From positions 496,001 to 560,000 of the forward strand of contig NZ_JAIOUO010000003.1 of assembly GCF_019931195.1 (NCBI RefSeq): 64,000 nucleotides of DNA. Reading direction: 5' to 3'. The DNA comes from Marinobacter sp. F4216 (GTDB lineage Bacteria; Pseudomonadota; Gammaproteobacteria; Pseudomonadales; Oleiphilaceae). The stretch's first letter is position 1. Each line of letters begins with the position of its first letter. Shown one piece after another: positions 24,810-34,051 of this stretch. A model generated the notes under the pieces. The model worked only from the letters and a program-made list of their open reading frames with translations, had not been told where the DNA came from and did not search any database. The position numbers and the translations under genes are program-made.

Positions 24810-24916
24810 CACTACTCCCTTCACCGATTAACGCCGAAACACCGCCGGCACCCTTGCGCTCCGATACATTCAGAGCTAGCATCAGACTACTGTACATTTA
24901 ACCAGTACCGAGGCCC

Positions 24917-25978
24917 ATGAAAACCCGTGGCACCAGCCTGAATCCCCACAACCGATACCAGCCACGAGTGATCGCACGCTCGCGAGATGGCGAATGGTAC
25001 CAGTCGGAGGAGGACGAGCCGAATCCGGACTCGATCGCAACGGAAGTCATCGATGAACGGGTCCGCTCCATCATCAGCCGGAACCGCTCACCGGATGTGC
25101 CGTTTGACCAGTCCATCAACCCCTACCGGGGTTGCGAGCATGCCTGTATTTACTGCTTTGCCCGGCCTACCCACGCTTACTGGGACATGTCCCCGGGACT
25201 GGACTTTGAAACCCGGCTGATTGCCAAGCCGAACGCAGACCATCAGCTTCGCCGGGAACTGGACCGGCCTGGCTACACCCCTTCGCCCATCGCCCTGGGG
25301 GTGAACACCGACGCCTACCAGCCCATCGAGCGCGAACGGCGCATCACCCGTTCCCTGCTGGAAGTCATGCTGGAATACCGCCATCCGGTGTCCATCATCA
25401 CCAAAGGGGCGCTGATCCTGAGGGACCTGGACCTGCTCTCCGAACTGGCCAGGCAGGGCCTGTGCTCAGTGCGCATCAGCCTGACCACACTGAGCAACGA
25501 CCTGAAACGGCGTATGGAACCGCGCACCGCCGCACCGGCCACCCGCCTTAAGGTGATCCGGCAACTGGCCTCGGCCGGCGTGCCTACCGGCATTATCCTC
25601 GGGCCAGTGATTCCGTTCATCAATGACCACGAGATCGAAGAGATTCTGACCTCCGCCGCCTCGGCCGGCGCCACCCGGGCCAGCTGGATCATGCTCAGGC
25701 TGCCCCTGGAGCTGGACGAACTGTTCCAGGACTGGCTGCAACGGCATTTCCCGGACCGGGCCGAGCGGGTGCTGGGCCGGATTCGGGACCTACGGGGCGG
25801 AAAACACAACGACAGCCAGTTTGGCCGCCGGATGACCGGCACCGGCCCCTATGCCGAACTGATTCGCCAGCGTTTCAACAACCGGGCCCGCAAGCTCGGC
25901 TTTTCCCTACACGCCAGCGAGCCCTTGCGAACAGACCTGTTCCGCCGGCCCGGCGGGGAACAAATGGGGTTGTGGTGA
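24917..25978 (+). CDS. PA0069 family radical SAM protein
   Basis: 353-residue radical SAM enzyme related to spore photoproduct lyase-type proteins. The iron-sulfur motif is CEHACIYCFAR (C-x3-C-x2-C, near residue 75), preceded by NPYRGCEH; the SAM-site partner motif SIITKGALILRD and ILGPVIPFINDHEI follow. Function is uncharacterised. Single gene on the plus strand, divergent from the TauE/SafE permease. Confidence 0.9.
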   Translation: MKTRGTSLNPHNRYQPRVIARSRDGEWYQSEEDEPNPDSIATEVIDERVRSIISRNRSPDVPFDQSINPYRGCEHACIYCFARPTHAYWDMSPGLDFETRLIAKPNADHQLRRELDRPGYTPSPIALGVNTDAYQPIERERRITRSLLEVMLEYRHPVSIITKGALILRDLDLLSELARQGLCSVRISLTTLSNDLKRRMEPRTAAPATRLKVIRQLASAGVPTGIILGPVIPFINDHEIEEILTSAASAGATRASWIMLRLPLELDELFQDWLQRHFPDRAERVLGRIRDLRGGKHNDSQFGRRMTGTGPYAELIRQRFNNRARKLGFSLHASEPLRTDLFRRPGGEQMGLW

Positions 25979-26042
25979 CATCCAAAGGGCACGCCCGTTT
26001 CTCAACTATGCTGTTTGTTCAGTAAAAAGCCGGAGATACTGC

Positions 26043-27746
26043 ATGCCCGCATTCAAGATGCGCATACAAGCCCTACTGCTGAGCTTAAGCCTGTTAACCC
26101 TGAGCTGGGTTTCTCCATCGCTGGCAGCCAGTGAGGCTATCGTGTCCCGGGTGGAAGCACTGGATGCCGGTTTCCCGGTGGAAGTCCTTGGCAAGCCGCT
26201 GTTTGCCCGTGAAGCCCTGTCGCGTTTCTACAACGCCCGGGAATACCAGCCCGCCTGGCACTCGCCCATCGCCCGGCGGCAATTGATCGAGGCCGTGCAT
26301 GCGGTCAGCCGGGAAGGCCTGTCGCCCGAGGATTACCACGTTACCCTCCTGACCGAGCTGGCATACGGAGACATACACCAGCACTCCCCCGAGCTGCAGG
26401 CGGACCTGGACATGCTGCTGTCCGATGCCTTCCTTCTGCTGGGTGCTCATCTTCTGGACGGCAAGGTGGATCCCCATACCCGTCAACCCGACTGGTCGGT
26501 TTCAGACCAGCAACCGCATCTTATCAAAAAGCTGGCCACCGCCCTGGCAACCAACGATGTGACCGGTGAGCTGGCGTCTCTCCGTCCAGACCACCCGGGC
26601 TACAGGCAACTGGTTGAAGCCCGGGCCGAGCTGACAAAGCTGCTGGGGAGACCCTGGCTGTCGATTCCCCCGGGCGACATTATCCGGCCCGGAGATTCCG
26701 ACGACCGTCTGCTGGAAATTCGTCGGCGCCTGAGAGTGCTCACTGACCTGTCGGAGCGGGAGCAACGATCTCCTCCTGTGAATCTGGGCATGTACACCCC
26801 GGAGATGAAACCCGCCCTGATGACCTTCCAGGCCCGCCACGGGCTGGCACCGGACGGGCTGATTGGCCGGCACACACTGGAAGCCCTGAACATGCTGCCG
26901 ATCGAGCGTGTACGACAAATCGACGCCAGCCTGGAACGGTGGCGCTGGCTGCCGCAGTCGCTGGGAGATCGTTATGTGCTGGTGAACATTGCCGGTTTCA
27001 GCCTGACCATGGTGGAGGACGGTCTGGATGCCTTCCAGCAGAAGGTCATCGTCGGCCAACCCTTCCGGCAGACGCCGGTGTTCAGTGATCGCATTCGCTA
27101 CCTGGTCCTGAACCCGACCTGGACTATCCCCCGGAAGCTCGTCATTGCCGACCAGTTACCCAGGATCATTCGCGATCCCGGTTATCTGGATCGAATGGAC
27201 ATCCGGGTATACGAGGGCTGGGGCAGCAACCAGCGACAGGTAGACCCGGCAACCATTCCCTGGGCCGATCTGACCCCGGAGGAGTTTCCCTATCACCTGA
27301 TCCAGCAACCCGGGCCCCAGAATGCCCTTGGGCGCATCAAGTTCATGTTCCCCAACCGCTACGCGGTCTACCTGCACGACACCCCGGGGCAGTCGCTGTT
27401 CGGCAGGATCGACCGGACCTTCAGTTCTGGCTGCATCCGGGTTGAGAGACCCTTTGAGCTGGCCGAGTGGCTGATGTCTGGCGATCCGGAATGGTCCCGG
27501 GGAACCCTGGATGAAGCCGTTACCGCCCAGAAAACCCAGACAGTGATGCTACCCACCCCGGTTCCGGTCTACATTGAATATTGGACGGCCTGGGTGGACA
27601 ACGGCGGGCAGCTTCAGATCCGCAGCGACATCTACCACCGTGACAGCACACTGATCCGTGCACTGCGCCAGACACCCTCCGGCGACGGCCAACGAATGAC
27701 GCCGGTTTACCTTGGCATGGCAAACGACCCGGGGGAGCACCCATGA
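26043..27746 (+). CDS. L,D-transpeptidase, YcbB/LdtD-like
   Basis: 567-residue secreted enzyme predicted to make 3-3 peptidoglycan crosslinks in the periplasm. It has a signal peptide (LLLSLSLLTLSWVSPSLA), a scaffold domain, a peptidoglycan-binding domain (FQARHGLAPDGLIGRHTLEALN near residue 262) and a YkuD catalytic domain with YLHDTPGQSLFGR and FSSGCIRVERP, the cysteine being the nucleophile. This order matches LdtD. It overlaps the following lipoprotein gene by four bases. Confidence 0.93.
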   Translation: MPAFKMRIQALLLSLSLLTLSWVSPSLAASEAIVSRVEALDAGFPVEVLGKPLFAREALSRFYNAREYQPAWHSPIARRQLIEAVHAVSREGLSPEDYHVTLLTELAYGDIHQHSPELQADLDMLLSDAFLLLGAHLLDGKVDPHTRQPDWSVSDQQPHLIKKLATALATNDVTGELASLRPDHPGYRQLVEARAELTKLLGRPWLSIPPGDIIRPGDSDDRLLEIRRRLRVLTDLSEREQRSPPVNLGMYTPEMKPALMTFQARHGLAPDGLIGRHTLEALNMLPIERVRQIDASLERWRWLPQSLGDRYVLVNIAGFSLTMVEDGLDAFQQKVIVGQPFRQTPVFSDRIRYLVLNPTWTIPRKLVIADQLPRIIRDPGYLDRMDIRVYEGWGSNQRQVDPATIPWADLTPEEFPYHLIQQPGPQNALGRIKFMFPNRYAVYLHDTPGQSLFGRIDRTFSSGCIRVERPFELAEWLMSGDPEWSRGTLDEAVTAQKTQTVMLPTPVPVYIEYWTAWVDNGGQLQIRSDIYHRDSTLIRALRQTPSGDGQRMTPVYLGMANDPGEHP

Positions 27747-28198
27747 AGCACCTCATCACAGCGCTGACCATCCTCCTGCTGCTGGCTGCCGGATGCCAGT
27801 CGCTGCCCGATAACGAGGAAGGCATCGAACGTAACGTGGTGTTCCTCAGCGCGGAACACTGTCTCAGCGAGGAGATCGAGGACCTGGACAAAATCCATTA
27901 TGGTCCCTGCCTGAAGATCGTCGCTGTTGAGGGGCAGCCACCTCAACCCAGGGAAGACGGTTTTATCGAATTGCCGCCAGCCACACCGATCACCCTTACG
28001 GCTGGCTGTGTATACCGTCACGCCGATGGCACACCCATACCCCAGACCTTCGAGACCGTCGACATCGCCATTACCGAACGTACCTTTACCGAGGCCGGAG
28101 TGCGCTGGTACCTTCACGCCCACGAGCGGGCACAACGGGTGACAGGCTGTGAACCCACACTCTCACGATCCGTTTTCCCCACTTACAAAACCGACTGA
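27743..28198 (+). CDS. Lipoprotein of unknown function
   Basis: 151 residues with lipobox LLAAGC ending at residue 18. The mature part has four further cysteines (HCLS, GPCLK, GCVY, GCEP), possibly two disulfides, and an HADG motif. Translationally coupled (ATGA overlap) to the L,D-transpeptidase, so a helper role in cell-wall remodelling or outer-membrane attachment is plausible but unproven. Confidence 0.72.
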   Translation: MKHLITALTILLLLAAGCQSLPDNEEGIERNVVFLSAEHCLSEEIEDLDKIHYGPCLKIVAVEGQPPQPREDGFIELPPATPITLTAGCVYRHADGTPIPQTFETVDIAITERTFTEAGVRWYLHAHERAQRVTGCEPTLSRSVFPTYKTD

Positions 28199-28221
28199 CA
28201 CTCCGTCGCCAAGGACACTTT

Positions 28222-29154
28222 TTGCCAGGACGCCCCCAGCCAACATCCAGTGCCACCGTTTCTGTCGATCACACCATCCGGCTTCAGGACGGGCGCAACT
28301 TCGCCTACACCGATATGGGCGCAAGGGATGGCTACCCGGTCTTCTTCGGCCACGGGATGCCCGGATCGCGGCTGGAAGGCCGCTTCTTTCACCAGCGAGC
28401 AAGGCGCCACGGCTTTCGCATCATTACTCCGGACCGCCCCGGTATCGGGCTGTCGGACTTCCATCGGCGACGTTCGTTGCTGGACTACCCGGTTGATATC
28501 CTGCACCTGGCGAACGCTCTGGGGTTCAAGCGATTCAGCCACATTGGCTGGTCGAGCGGCGGCTCCCGGACCCTCGCCTGCGCCTTCGCCCTGCGCAGAC
28601 GGATGGACCTGGGGGTGTGCCTGTCCGGCTACACCAGTTTCGACGAGTATCATCAACCCCAGCGTTTCGTGGAAGGTACGCGCTGGCCCGGCCCTCGCCT
28701 GGCACGGCTGAGCCCGGCACTGACCAAGGCCGCCGTTGGCGTCGCCGCCTGGATGTTCCGTCGCAGTCCCGGCCTGTACATGCGCGAAGCCGAGCAACTG
28801 GTCAGTGCGGAGGACCGGGAACTGCTGCGCCACTTCCTCCGTGGCAAGGTCTTCCGGCGGGATCAGATGGTGTGTCTGGCCAGCGGCGGCACAGCCATCG
28901 CCACCGATCTGCTGACCGAACTGGAAAGCTGGGGCTTCCGGCTGGCAGATGTCAGAATACCGATCATGATTTACCAGGGAGAGCAGGACCCGTTCATTCC
29001 CGTGGACTACGCCTGCCACCTGGCCAGCAAGCTGCCCATAGCATCCCTGAGGCTGCTGCCGGATGCCGGCCACCTCTACCCGCTGGCCGAGCACTTCCAG
29101 GACGAGCTGTTCAGCAGGATGTGGCATCACCTGACCAAGACAACAGAGATGTGA
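28222..29154 (+). CDS. Alpha/beta hydrolase
   Basis: 310-residue hydrolase. Oxyanion region FFGHGMPGSRLEG, nucleophile elbow GWSSGG (Ser near residue 111), acid in YQGEQDPFIP and histidine in PDAGHLYPL. TTG at 28222 with AAGGA upstream is taken as start, 24 bp after the lipoprotein gene. Substrate unknown. Four bp separate it from the SelW-like gene, so the four genes 26043-29467 probably form one operon. Confidence 0.88.
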   Translation: MPGRPQPTSSATVSVDHTIRLQDGRNFAYTDMGARDGYPVFFGHGMPGSRLEGRFFHQRARRHGFRIITPDRPGIGLSDFHRRRSLLDYPVDILHLANALGFKRFSHIGWSSGGSRTLACAFALRRRMDLGVCLSGYTSFDEYHQPQRFVEGTRWPGPRLARLSPALTKAAVGVAAWMFRRSPGLYMREAEQLVSAEDRELLRHFLRGKVFRRDQMVCLASGGTAIATDLLTELESWGFRLADVRIPIMIYQGEQDPFIPVDYACHLASKLPIASLRLLPDAGHLYPLAEHFQDELFSRMWHHLTKTTEM

Positions 29155-29158
29155 ACGC

Positions 29159-29467
29159 ATGACAAACCGAGTTGATATCCACTACTGCACCGGCTGCCGC
29201 TGGCTGCTTCGCTCCGCCTGGATGGCCCAGGAACTGCTGACCACCTTTGAAGGTACTCTGGACGAACTCACCCTGCACCCGGGAAGCGGAGGCATCTTTG
29301 AAGTGTGGGTAAACGACACGCGCATCTGGTCGCGCAAGGAGCAACGGGGCTTCCCGGAAATTACCCAGCTCAAGCAACTGGTACGGGACCAGATTGATCC
29401 GGATCGATCACTGGGCCATTCGGACAAGACCGGCAAGACGGCAGAAGAAGACGCAGGGAAAGCCTGA
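29159..29467 (+). CDS. SelT/SelW/SelH (Rdx) family protein
   Basis: 102-residue thioredoxin-like protein with redox motif CTGC at residues 10-13 (YCTGCRWLLRSAWMAQEL), GTLDELTLHPGSGGIFEVWV and EIT-QLKQLVRDQI, the usual blocks of the selenoprotein W-like family with cysteine in place of selenocysteine. Last 20 residues are a charged tail. It ends the L,D-transpeptidase operon. Confidence 0.9.
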   Translation: MTNRVDIHYCTGCRWLLRSAWMAQELLTTFEGTLDELTLHPGSGGIFEVWVNDTRIWSRKEQRGFPEITQLKQLVRDQIDPDRSLGHSDKTGKTAEEDAGKA

Positions 29468-29540
29468 AAACCCCGCTGCCCCCAAACGCACGGGTGTCAA
29501 CTCAACCGGTGCTGAACTGCCGCCCACAAATTGTCGTACC

Positions 29541-29640
29541 TGTTAATTGAGTTGGCCAAAGAGGCCAGGACGCAAGGAATGCGATCTACGGGAGGAAACC
29601 GCCCGTCCCGTTCGTCCTCACTTCCCTTGATTGAGCTAGC
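29541..29640 (+). ncRNA. Structured leader of the ZIP transporter gene
   Basis: A dense set of helices lies in the gap before the ZIP gene. These are GGCC/GGCC around AAAGA (29554-29566), GGACG/CGTCC (29568-29572 with 29613-29617) closing a multiloop, CGCA/TGCG (29571-29583) competing with it, and ACGGG/CCCGT (29588-29606). The direct repeats AATTGAGTTGGCC and GATTGAGCTAGCC bracket it. The segment GGACGCAA recalls the c-di-GMP-I riboswitch core, but other consensus parts are not obvious. Class unassigned. Confidence 0.4.
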
Positions 29641-29684
29641 CATGACACGCAACCCCGCTGCCGATCACAGAAGACGCGCCCGAC

Positions 29685-30470
29685 ATGGCCACTGACGTCA
29701 GCATCATCTGGCAAGGCACCATGGCTAGCCTGGCTGCCGGGCTAGCCAGCGGCGTGGGTGCGATGGCGATTTTCTTCGTCAGGTCGGTGTCAGACAAGCT
29801 TCAGGACAGCATGCTGGCAGGGGCCGCCGGGGTCATGCTGGCAGCCTCGTTTTTCTCCCTGCTGCTGCCAGGGCTGGAGTACGGCGAGGCGCTACTCGGA
29901 ACCACATGGGCGGCTGCGGCCGTGGTCATTTTCGGAGTAATGTCCGGCGCCTGGGTGCTGTATTACCTGCACCAGAAACTGCCACACGAACACTTCAGCC
30001 TCGGCCGCGAGGGCCCCCATGCGGAGCACATCCGCCGTATCTGGCTGTTTATCATTGCCATCACCCTGCACAATTTTCCGGAGGGTATGGCGGTGGGCGT
30101 CGGGTTTGCCGGCGGCGATGTGCGCAATGGCTATGTGCTGGCCACCGGTATCGGGCTTCAGAATATTCCGGAGGGGCTGGCCGTGGCCTTTTCCCTGCTG
30201 GCCATCAATTACTCGCGTGTGAAAGCCTTCACCATCGCGCTGATGACCGGCCTTGCCGAGCCCATCGGCGGACTGTTCGGCGCCACCATGGTGTGGATCG
30301 CCGAGCCCATCATGCCCTGGACCCTGGGCTTTGCTGCCGGCGCCATGCTGTTTATCATCAGCAATGAAATCATTCCCGAAACCCACCGCAACAGTTACAA
30401 GACGATTGCCACCTTCTCGTTGCTGACGGGCTTCGTGGTGATGATGTCGCTGGATGCCACCCTGGGTTAG
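29685..30470 (+). CDS. ZIP family divalent metal transporter
   Basis: 261-residue inner-membrane protein with about eight helices. The metal-binding motifs HNFPEG (helix 4) and QNIPEG (helix 5) are those of the GufA-type ZIP branch, which import zinc, iron or other divalent metals. PHEHF in the loop is a further ligand-rich patch. The gene is preceded by 217 bp with predicted RNA structure. The stop overlaps the end of the convergent oxidoreductase gene by four bases. Confidence 0.92.
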   Translation: MATDVSIIWQGTMASLAAGLASGVGAMAIFFVRSVSDKLQDSMLAGAAGVMLAASFFSLLLPGLEYGEALLGTTWAAAAVVIFGVMSGAWVLYYLHQKLPHEHFSLGREGPHAEHIRRIWLFIIAITLHNFPEGMAVGVGFAGGDVRNGYVLATGIGLQNIPEGLAVAFSLLAINYSRVKAFTIALMTGLAEPIGGLFGATMVWIAEPIMPWTLGFAAGAMLFIISNEIIPETHRNSYKTIATFSLLTGFVVMMSLDATLG

Positions 30471-31162
30471 ATCTCGCCTGCCAGCCTGCAGATCTCCGGG
30501 TAGGTCCAGACCTGCCGGCCAACCACCGGATCGGCGGTGGTCGCCAGGCCGCAAACCTCATTGACCATGGCCCGGGCCACGGTGGCCGCTTCAATCCCCC
30601 GATATTGCACCAGCGGCCCCAGCAACGCGCGGTTGACCAGCGGCATGACTTTGATGCCCAGAGCTTCCGCAGTCCGGTGCTCCTGACGCTGCCCCAGCAA
30701 TAAGCCAGGGTGGTAGATGGAGAGGTACGGATACCCCAGTTCGCGCACCGCGTCTTCCAGTTCCCCTTTCACCCGGTTGTAAAAAATCTTCGAGTTGGCC
30801 GAAGCGCCGACGGCGGACATCAGGATAAACGCCCTGGCACCGGCTGAACGACCCAGCCCGGCGGCCTTCAGGCTGTAACCAAAATCGACCTTGCGAAACT
30901 GTTCCTGCGAGCCGGCCTTCTTGATGGTGGTGCCAAGGCAGCACACGATGACATCCACATCAAACAATTCGGAGTGTGCCGCCAGGTCATCGAAATCCAC
31001 CACCGGCTGGGTAAGCTTGGGGTGGTCTACGCCGGTTGGCCTTCGCACCGGTGCCACCACCTCGGCCACCTCGGACCGTTCAAGCAGGCCGTTGACGACC
31101 TTCCCACCGGTCAGGCCCGTCGCTCCCAGCACCAACACCCTCAATGGTTGTGTTTCGGCCAT
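30467..31162 (-). CDS. NAD(P)H-binding oxidoreductase, HTATIP2/YwnB-like
   Basis: 231-residue atypical short-chain dehydrogenase. The nucleotide site is VLGATGLTGGKVV near residue 12, and CCLGTTIKKAGS, FILMSAVGAS and YNRVKGELE are family blocks. It is close in layout to the small NAD(P)H-binding HTATIP2-like proteins. Substrate unknown. TAATG overlap with the nucleoside deaminase gene upstream indicates coupling. Confidence 0.87.
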   Translation of the reverse strand: MAETQPLRVLVLGATGLTGGKVVNGLLERSEVAEVVAPVRRPTGVDHPKLTQPVVDFDDLAAHSELFDVDVIVCCLGTTIKKAGSQEQFRKVDFGYSLKAAGLGRSAGARAFILMSAVGASANSKIFYNRVKGELEDAVRELGYPYLSIYHPGLLLGQRQEHRTAEALGIKVMPLVNRALLGPLVQYRGIEAATVARAMVNEVCGLATTADPVVGRQVWTYPEICRLAGEI

Positions 31163-31665
31163 TATTCATCCTTTTTCTGATTGGTTGTTTCCAGACCCTG
31201 TCGGCGCCGATGGAGATCCCGCACCCGCTCCGCCAGTTGGGGATCAGGTCCCTCAACCGGTACTCCGGGCGCGATTTTCTGAATCGGAAGTGGCCGCACC
31301 GGCGGAGCACCCACACCCATCTCAGCCAGCCAGCGACTCAACTGTTCTGACGAACTGGCGTACACAATGCGCCCAAGCCCCACCCAGGCATGGGCGGCGG
31401 CACACATGGGACAATGCTCGCCGGAGGTATACACGGTCGCCGCGGCGCGCTGCTGAAACGTCAGATTCTCCGCCGACCACTGGGCAATGGCCAGCTCCGG
31501 ATGCCGGGTATGATTACCACCGGCAACGTGATTGTGATCTTCAAACAGAATCTCGCCATCGGCCGAAACCAGCACCGAGCCAAAGGGTTCGTCCCCGCTC
31601 TCAAGGGCCTGCTCTGCCTGGGTGACGGCTCGTGCCAGCATGCTGCGGTCAAAGTCACTGATCAT
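31162..31665 (-). CDS. Nucleoside deaminase, cytidine deaminase superfamily
   Basis: 167-residue zinc deaminase. HPELA (zinc His and catalytic Glu, near residue 55) and PMCAAA with HC before it (zinc cysteines, near 84-87). The layout is like guanine deaminase or tRNA adenosine deaminase relatives, but the protein lacks clear TadA RNA-binding features, so a free base or nucleoside substrate is likely. It overlaps the oxidoreductase gene by one base. Confidence 0.88.
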   Translation of the reverse strand: MISDFDRSMLARAVTQAEQALESGDEPFGSVLVSADGEILFEDHNHVAGGNHTRHPELAIAQWSAENLTFQQRAAATVYTSGEHCPMCAAAHAWVGLGRIVYASSSEQLSRWLAEMGVGAPPVRPLPIQKIAPGVPVEGPDPQLAERVRDLHRRRQGLETTNQKKDE

Positions 31666-31680
31666 GGTTACGCCTTCGAT

Positions 31681-32664
31681 CTACTCTTCGTTGAACAGGA
31701 ACACCAGGGTGCCACCCCGGAGCACGCTACCATAATTGAGGTTGATGCCCACGGCGACGCTCTCGAAATAGCCGAACCAGCCGGGCAATTCCATCTGCCA
31801 GCCGCCGCCCACCTCGTAGTAATGGTTGTTGCCCAGCTGGCCATCGAGATCACCGCCCAGATCCACCCGATAGGCTTCCAGCCACAGGCTCTGGTCCCGC
31901 CAGAAGGGCAGCATGGAGGGGTCTTTGATACGCACACCCGCACGGCTGAACCAGGCTTCTGGCTGGGTATCGTGCGCGGGAATATCCGTGTCGTAGGTAT
32001 CTCCGGCCAGATAATGGATATCCGCCGTCCAGTTCCAGATCGAATTGTTCCAGTAACTGAGATAACGCGTACCCAGCGCCGTTTCCGACATCAGCGCCTT
32101 GACCGAAATGTTGGTCACCAGGTTATCCAGTATGGGCCGGACATTACGAGAGGCGGGCGAGCGGAAATCTGTGTCGTTACGATACCGCATCCAGCGGCCC
32201 TCCAGCCTGGCACGCAGATGCCACCGAGGACGAAAAAAGTAGTCCCACAGGGCGTGAGCGCCCACCGAAAACACCCGATTGGTCACCCTGTCGACCGGGC
32301 TGTTCTCATCCTCCGCTACGATCAGCCGGCCCTCCTGCTTCACCTCCAGAAACGACAGGCTGCCACCCCAGGTCAGACTGGAGTTCCATTCCGGCAGCCC
32401 GGTTTCAACGGTGAGCGGCATCAACACATTCTGGATAGAACGTCGTAACTCAGAGGACTCCGCAGAGCCGAATTCGGGATCTTCCAGTTTAATAAAGTCG
32501 TTCGGATTAAAATCCCAGACACCGAACCGGAGCGTTTCACCGTTGGTCAGAAAGGATGCCAGCGAGAAGGTTTCGGCCAGCTCCGTGCGAACAATGTCTT
32601 CCAACTCATCGGCATGCACCGAAAACACAAGAAGGCTGATCAAGCACAGAACCGTCGTTTTCAT
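31681..32664 (-). CDS. Outer-membrane beta-barrel protein (solitary autotransporter-barrel type)
   Basis: 327 residues with a signal peptide (KTTVLCLISLLVFSVHA). Alternating hydrophobic/polar strands rich in aromatic residues, ending GSVLRGGTLVFLFNEE, suggest a small barrel. The pattern recalls the solitary outer-membrane autotransporter beta-barrel family known from Vibrio and allies. ATG at 32664 starts the signal peptide. It follows mtgA by 13 bp on the same strand, so cotranscription is likely. Confidence 0.65.
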   Translation of the reverse strand: MKTTVLCLISLLVFSVHADELEDIVRTELAETFSLASFLTNGETLRFGVWDFNPNDFIKLEDPEFGSAESSELRRSIQNVLMPLTVETGLPEWNSSLTWGGSLSFLEVKQEGRLIVAEDENSPVDRVTNRVFSVGAHALWDYFFRPRWHLRARLEGRWMRYRNDTDFRSPASRNVRPILDNLVTNISVKALMSETALGTRYLSYWNNSIWNWTADIHYLAGDTYDTDIPAHDTQPEAWFSRAGVRIKDPSMLPFWRDQSLWLEAYRVDLGGDLDGQLGNNHYYEVGGGWQMELPGWFGYFESVAVGINLNYGSVLRGGTLVFLFNEE

Positions 32665-32677
32665 AGGCTTGCTCTCG

Positions 32678-33379
32678 CTAGCGCGCCCAGTCTTGCAGGT
32701 ACGCCAATCCAGACAACTGGCGCATCTGACCACGAATCCAGTTCACCCGCCCGACCACATAGGGAGATGGGCGAACCACGCTCAGCACGTTCGGATTGGG
32801 CAACACCGCCGCCAGGCGCGCGGACTGGTACGCCGAAAGCTGACTGGCCGGAATGCCGAAGTAGTGGCGACTGGCCGCCTCGGCCCCATAAATCCCGGGC
32901 CCAAATTCGGCGATGTTCAGATAAACCTCCAGTATGCGCTGCTTGGACCAGACCAGCTCGATCCCCAGCGCCAGGGCCGCCTCGAGTGCCTTGCGAACAA
33001 AACTGCGCCCACTCCAGAGAAACAGGTTCTTGGCGGTCTGCTGGGTTATGGTGCTGGCGCCCCGCAGCCCATCCCCTGCCCGGTAGTCACTCACTGCCTG
33101 CCGGATGGCGTCCAGGTCCACGCCCCAGTGCTGGGGAAATCGCTGATCCTCACTGGCGATCACGGCCAGCGACATCCAGGGGGATATTTTCTCGCCATCC
33201 ACCCATTCCTGCTGCAACGGTGGGTCATGGTCACCCCACTGATAGGCAAGCATGAAGGCCGAGGTGGGCGGATCAACGAAGCGAAACAGCACCAGTACCC
33301 CGAGCACCAGCAACACCACCGCCAGGCAGGCGGACACCAGCCAGGTCAGTGTTTTTCTCAGCAGGGATTTACGTGCCAC
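32678..33379 (-). CDS. mtgA: Monofunctional peptidoglycan glycosyltransferase
   Basis: 233-residue inner-membrane enzyme polymerising lipid II into glycan strands. One N-terminal membrane segment, then the GT51 motifs: AVIASEDQRFPQHWGVD (catalytic Glu), RGASTITQQTAKNLFLW, RKALEAALALGIELVWSKQRILEVYLN and YFGIPASQLSAYQSARLAAVLPNP. GTG at 33379 has GGGAGG four bases upstream; a TTG six codons earlier is also possible. Confidence 0.95.
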   Translation of the reverse strand: MARKSLLRKTLTWLVSACLAVVLLVLGVLVLFRFVDPPTSAFMLAYQWGDHDPPLQQEWVDGEKISPWMSLAVIASEDQRFPQHWGVDLDAIRQAVSDYRAGDGLRGASTITQQTAKNLFLWSGRSFVRKALEAALALGIELVWSKQRILEVYLNIAEFGPGIYGAEAASRHYFGIPASQLSAYQSARLAAVLPNPNVLSVVRPSPYVVGRVNWIRGQMRQLSGLAYLQDWAR

Positions 33380-33520
33380 GGCGCCTCCCGTTGCCAATCT
33401 CGTCTATCATCAAACCCATGTAATCCAGTATGTCGTGCTTTTCGCCGCGAGTGCATTACCCGTGCTTCATCAGGCTGCATTCATCGGCATCGCGCAGCGG
33501 GTCGTATTTACGACTAACTG

Positions 33521-34051
33521 ATGAGCAAGGCCCGTTCTATGGTTCAGCACCTGAAACACGCAGAGGGTGTCCGCCTTCTGCTCACCCCCAACCGCTCCCT
33601 GAGCTGGCGCGGCAATGTCCGTATCTGGCTGTGCGTGGTGGCGGTGACCGCCATCATCGCAACCGGCATGGCCCTGGCTGGCGCTTGGGTGATTATTCCC
33701 TTTGCCGGCGCCGAAGTGCTGGCGCTGGCTGCGGGCGTTTATCTGACGTCCAAAGCGTGCCAGCGCCAGGAAGTACTGACCATCAATGACGGCGACATTC
33801 GCCTGGAGAAGGGCCGGACCCGAAAGCTGTCTGAATGGACACTTCCATTACGCTACGCGCGCCTGCGAATGAACCCACCGGCGCACCCTTTCGCCCCCCC
33901 GAAGCTGGCACTCATTCACCGCGATGTCCACGTGTCGCTGGGTTCGTTCCTGAATCTGGAAGACACCGAAGCGCTGGTCAGTTTTCTGGAATCCCGAGGC
34001 CTGACCGTTGAGCGAAAACAACCGGAACCCGAGGGCGGGCTCTGGTTCTAG
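33521..34051 (+). CDS. DUF2244 membrane protein
   Basis: 176-residue protein with two close membrane helices (VAVTAIIATGMALAGAWVIIPFAGAEVLALAAGV) and a C-terminal cytosolic part. The GAWVIIPFAGAE block is the DUF2244 hallmark. Genes of this family often sit near cytochrome oxidase genes; not here. Its stop overlaps that of the convergent lipid kinase gene. Confidence 0.85.
   Translation: MSKARSMVQHLKHAEGVRLLLTPNRSLSWRGNVRIWLCVVAVTAIIATGMALAGAWVIIPFAGAEVLALAAGVYLTSKACQRQEVLTINDGDIRLEKGRTRKLSEWTLPLRYARLRMNPPAHPFAPPKLALIHRDVHVSLGSFLNLEDTEALVSFLESRGLTVERKQPEPEGGLWF

Noticed and set aside
29541..29640. Firm assignment as a c-di-GMP-I riboswitch
   Set aside because: Only one segment, GGACGCAA, is similar; the partner receptor and P1 elements are not evident.
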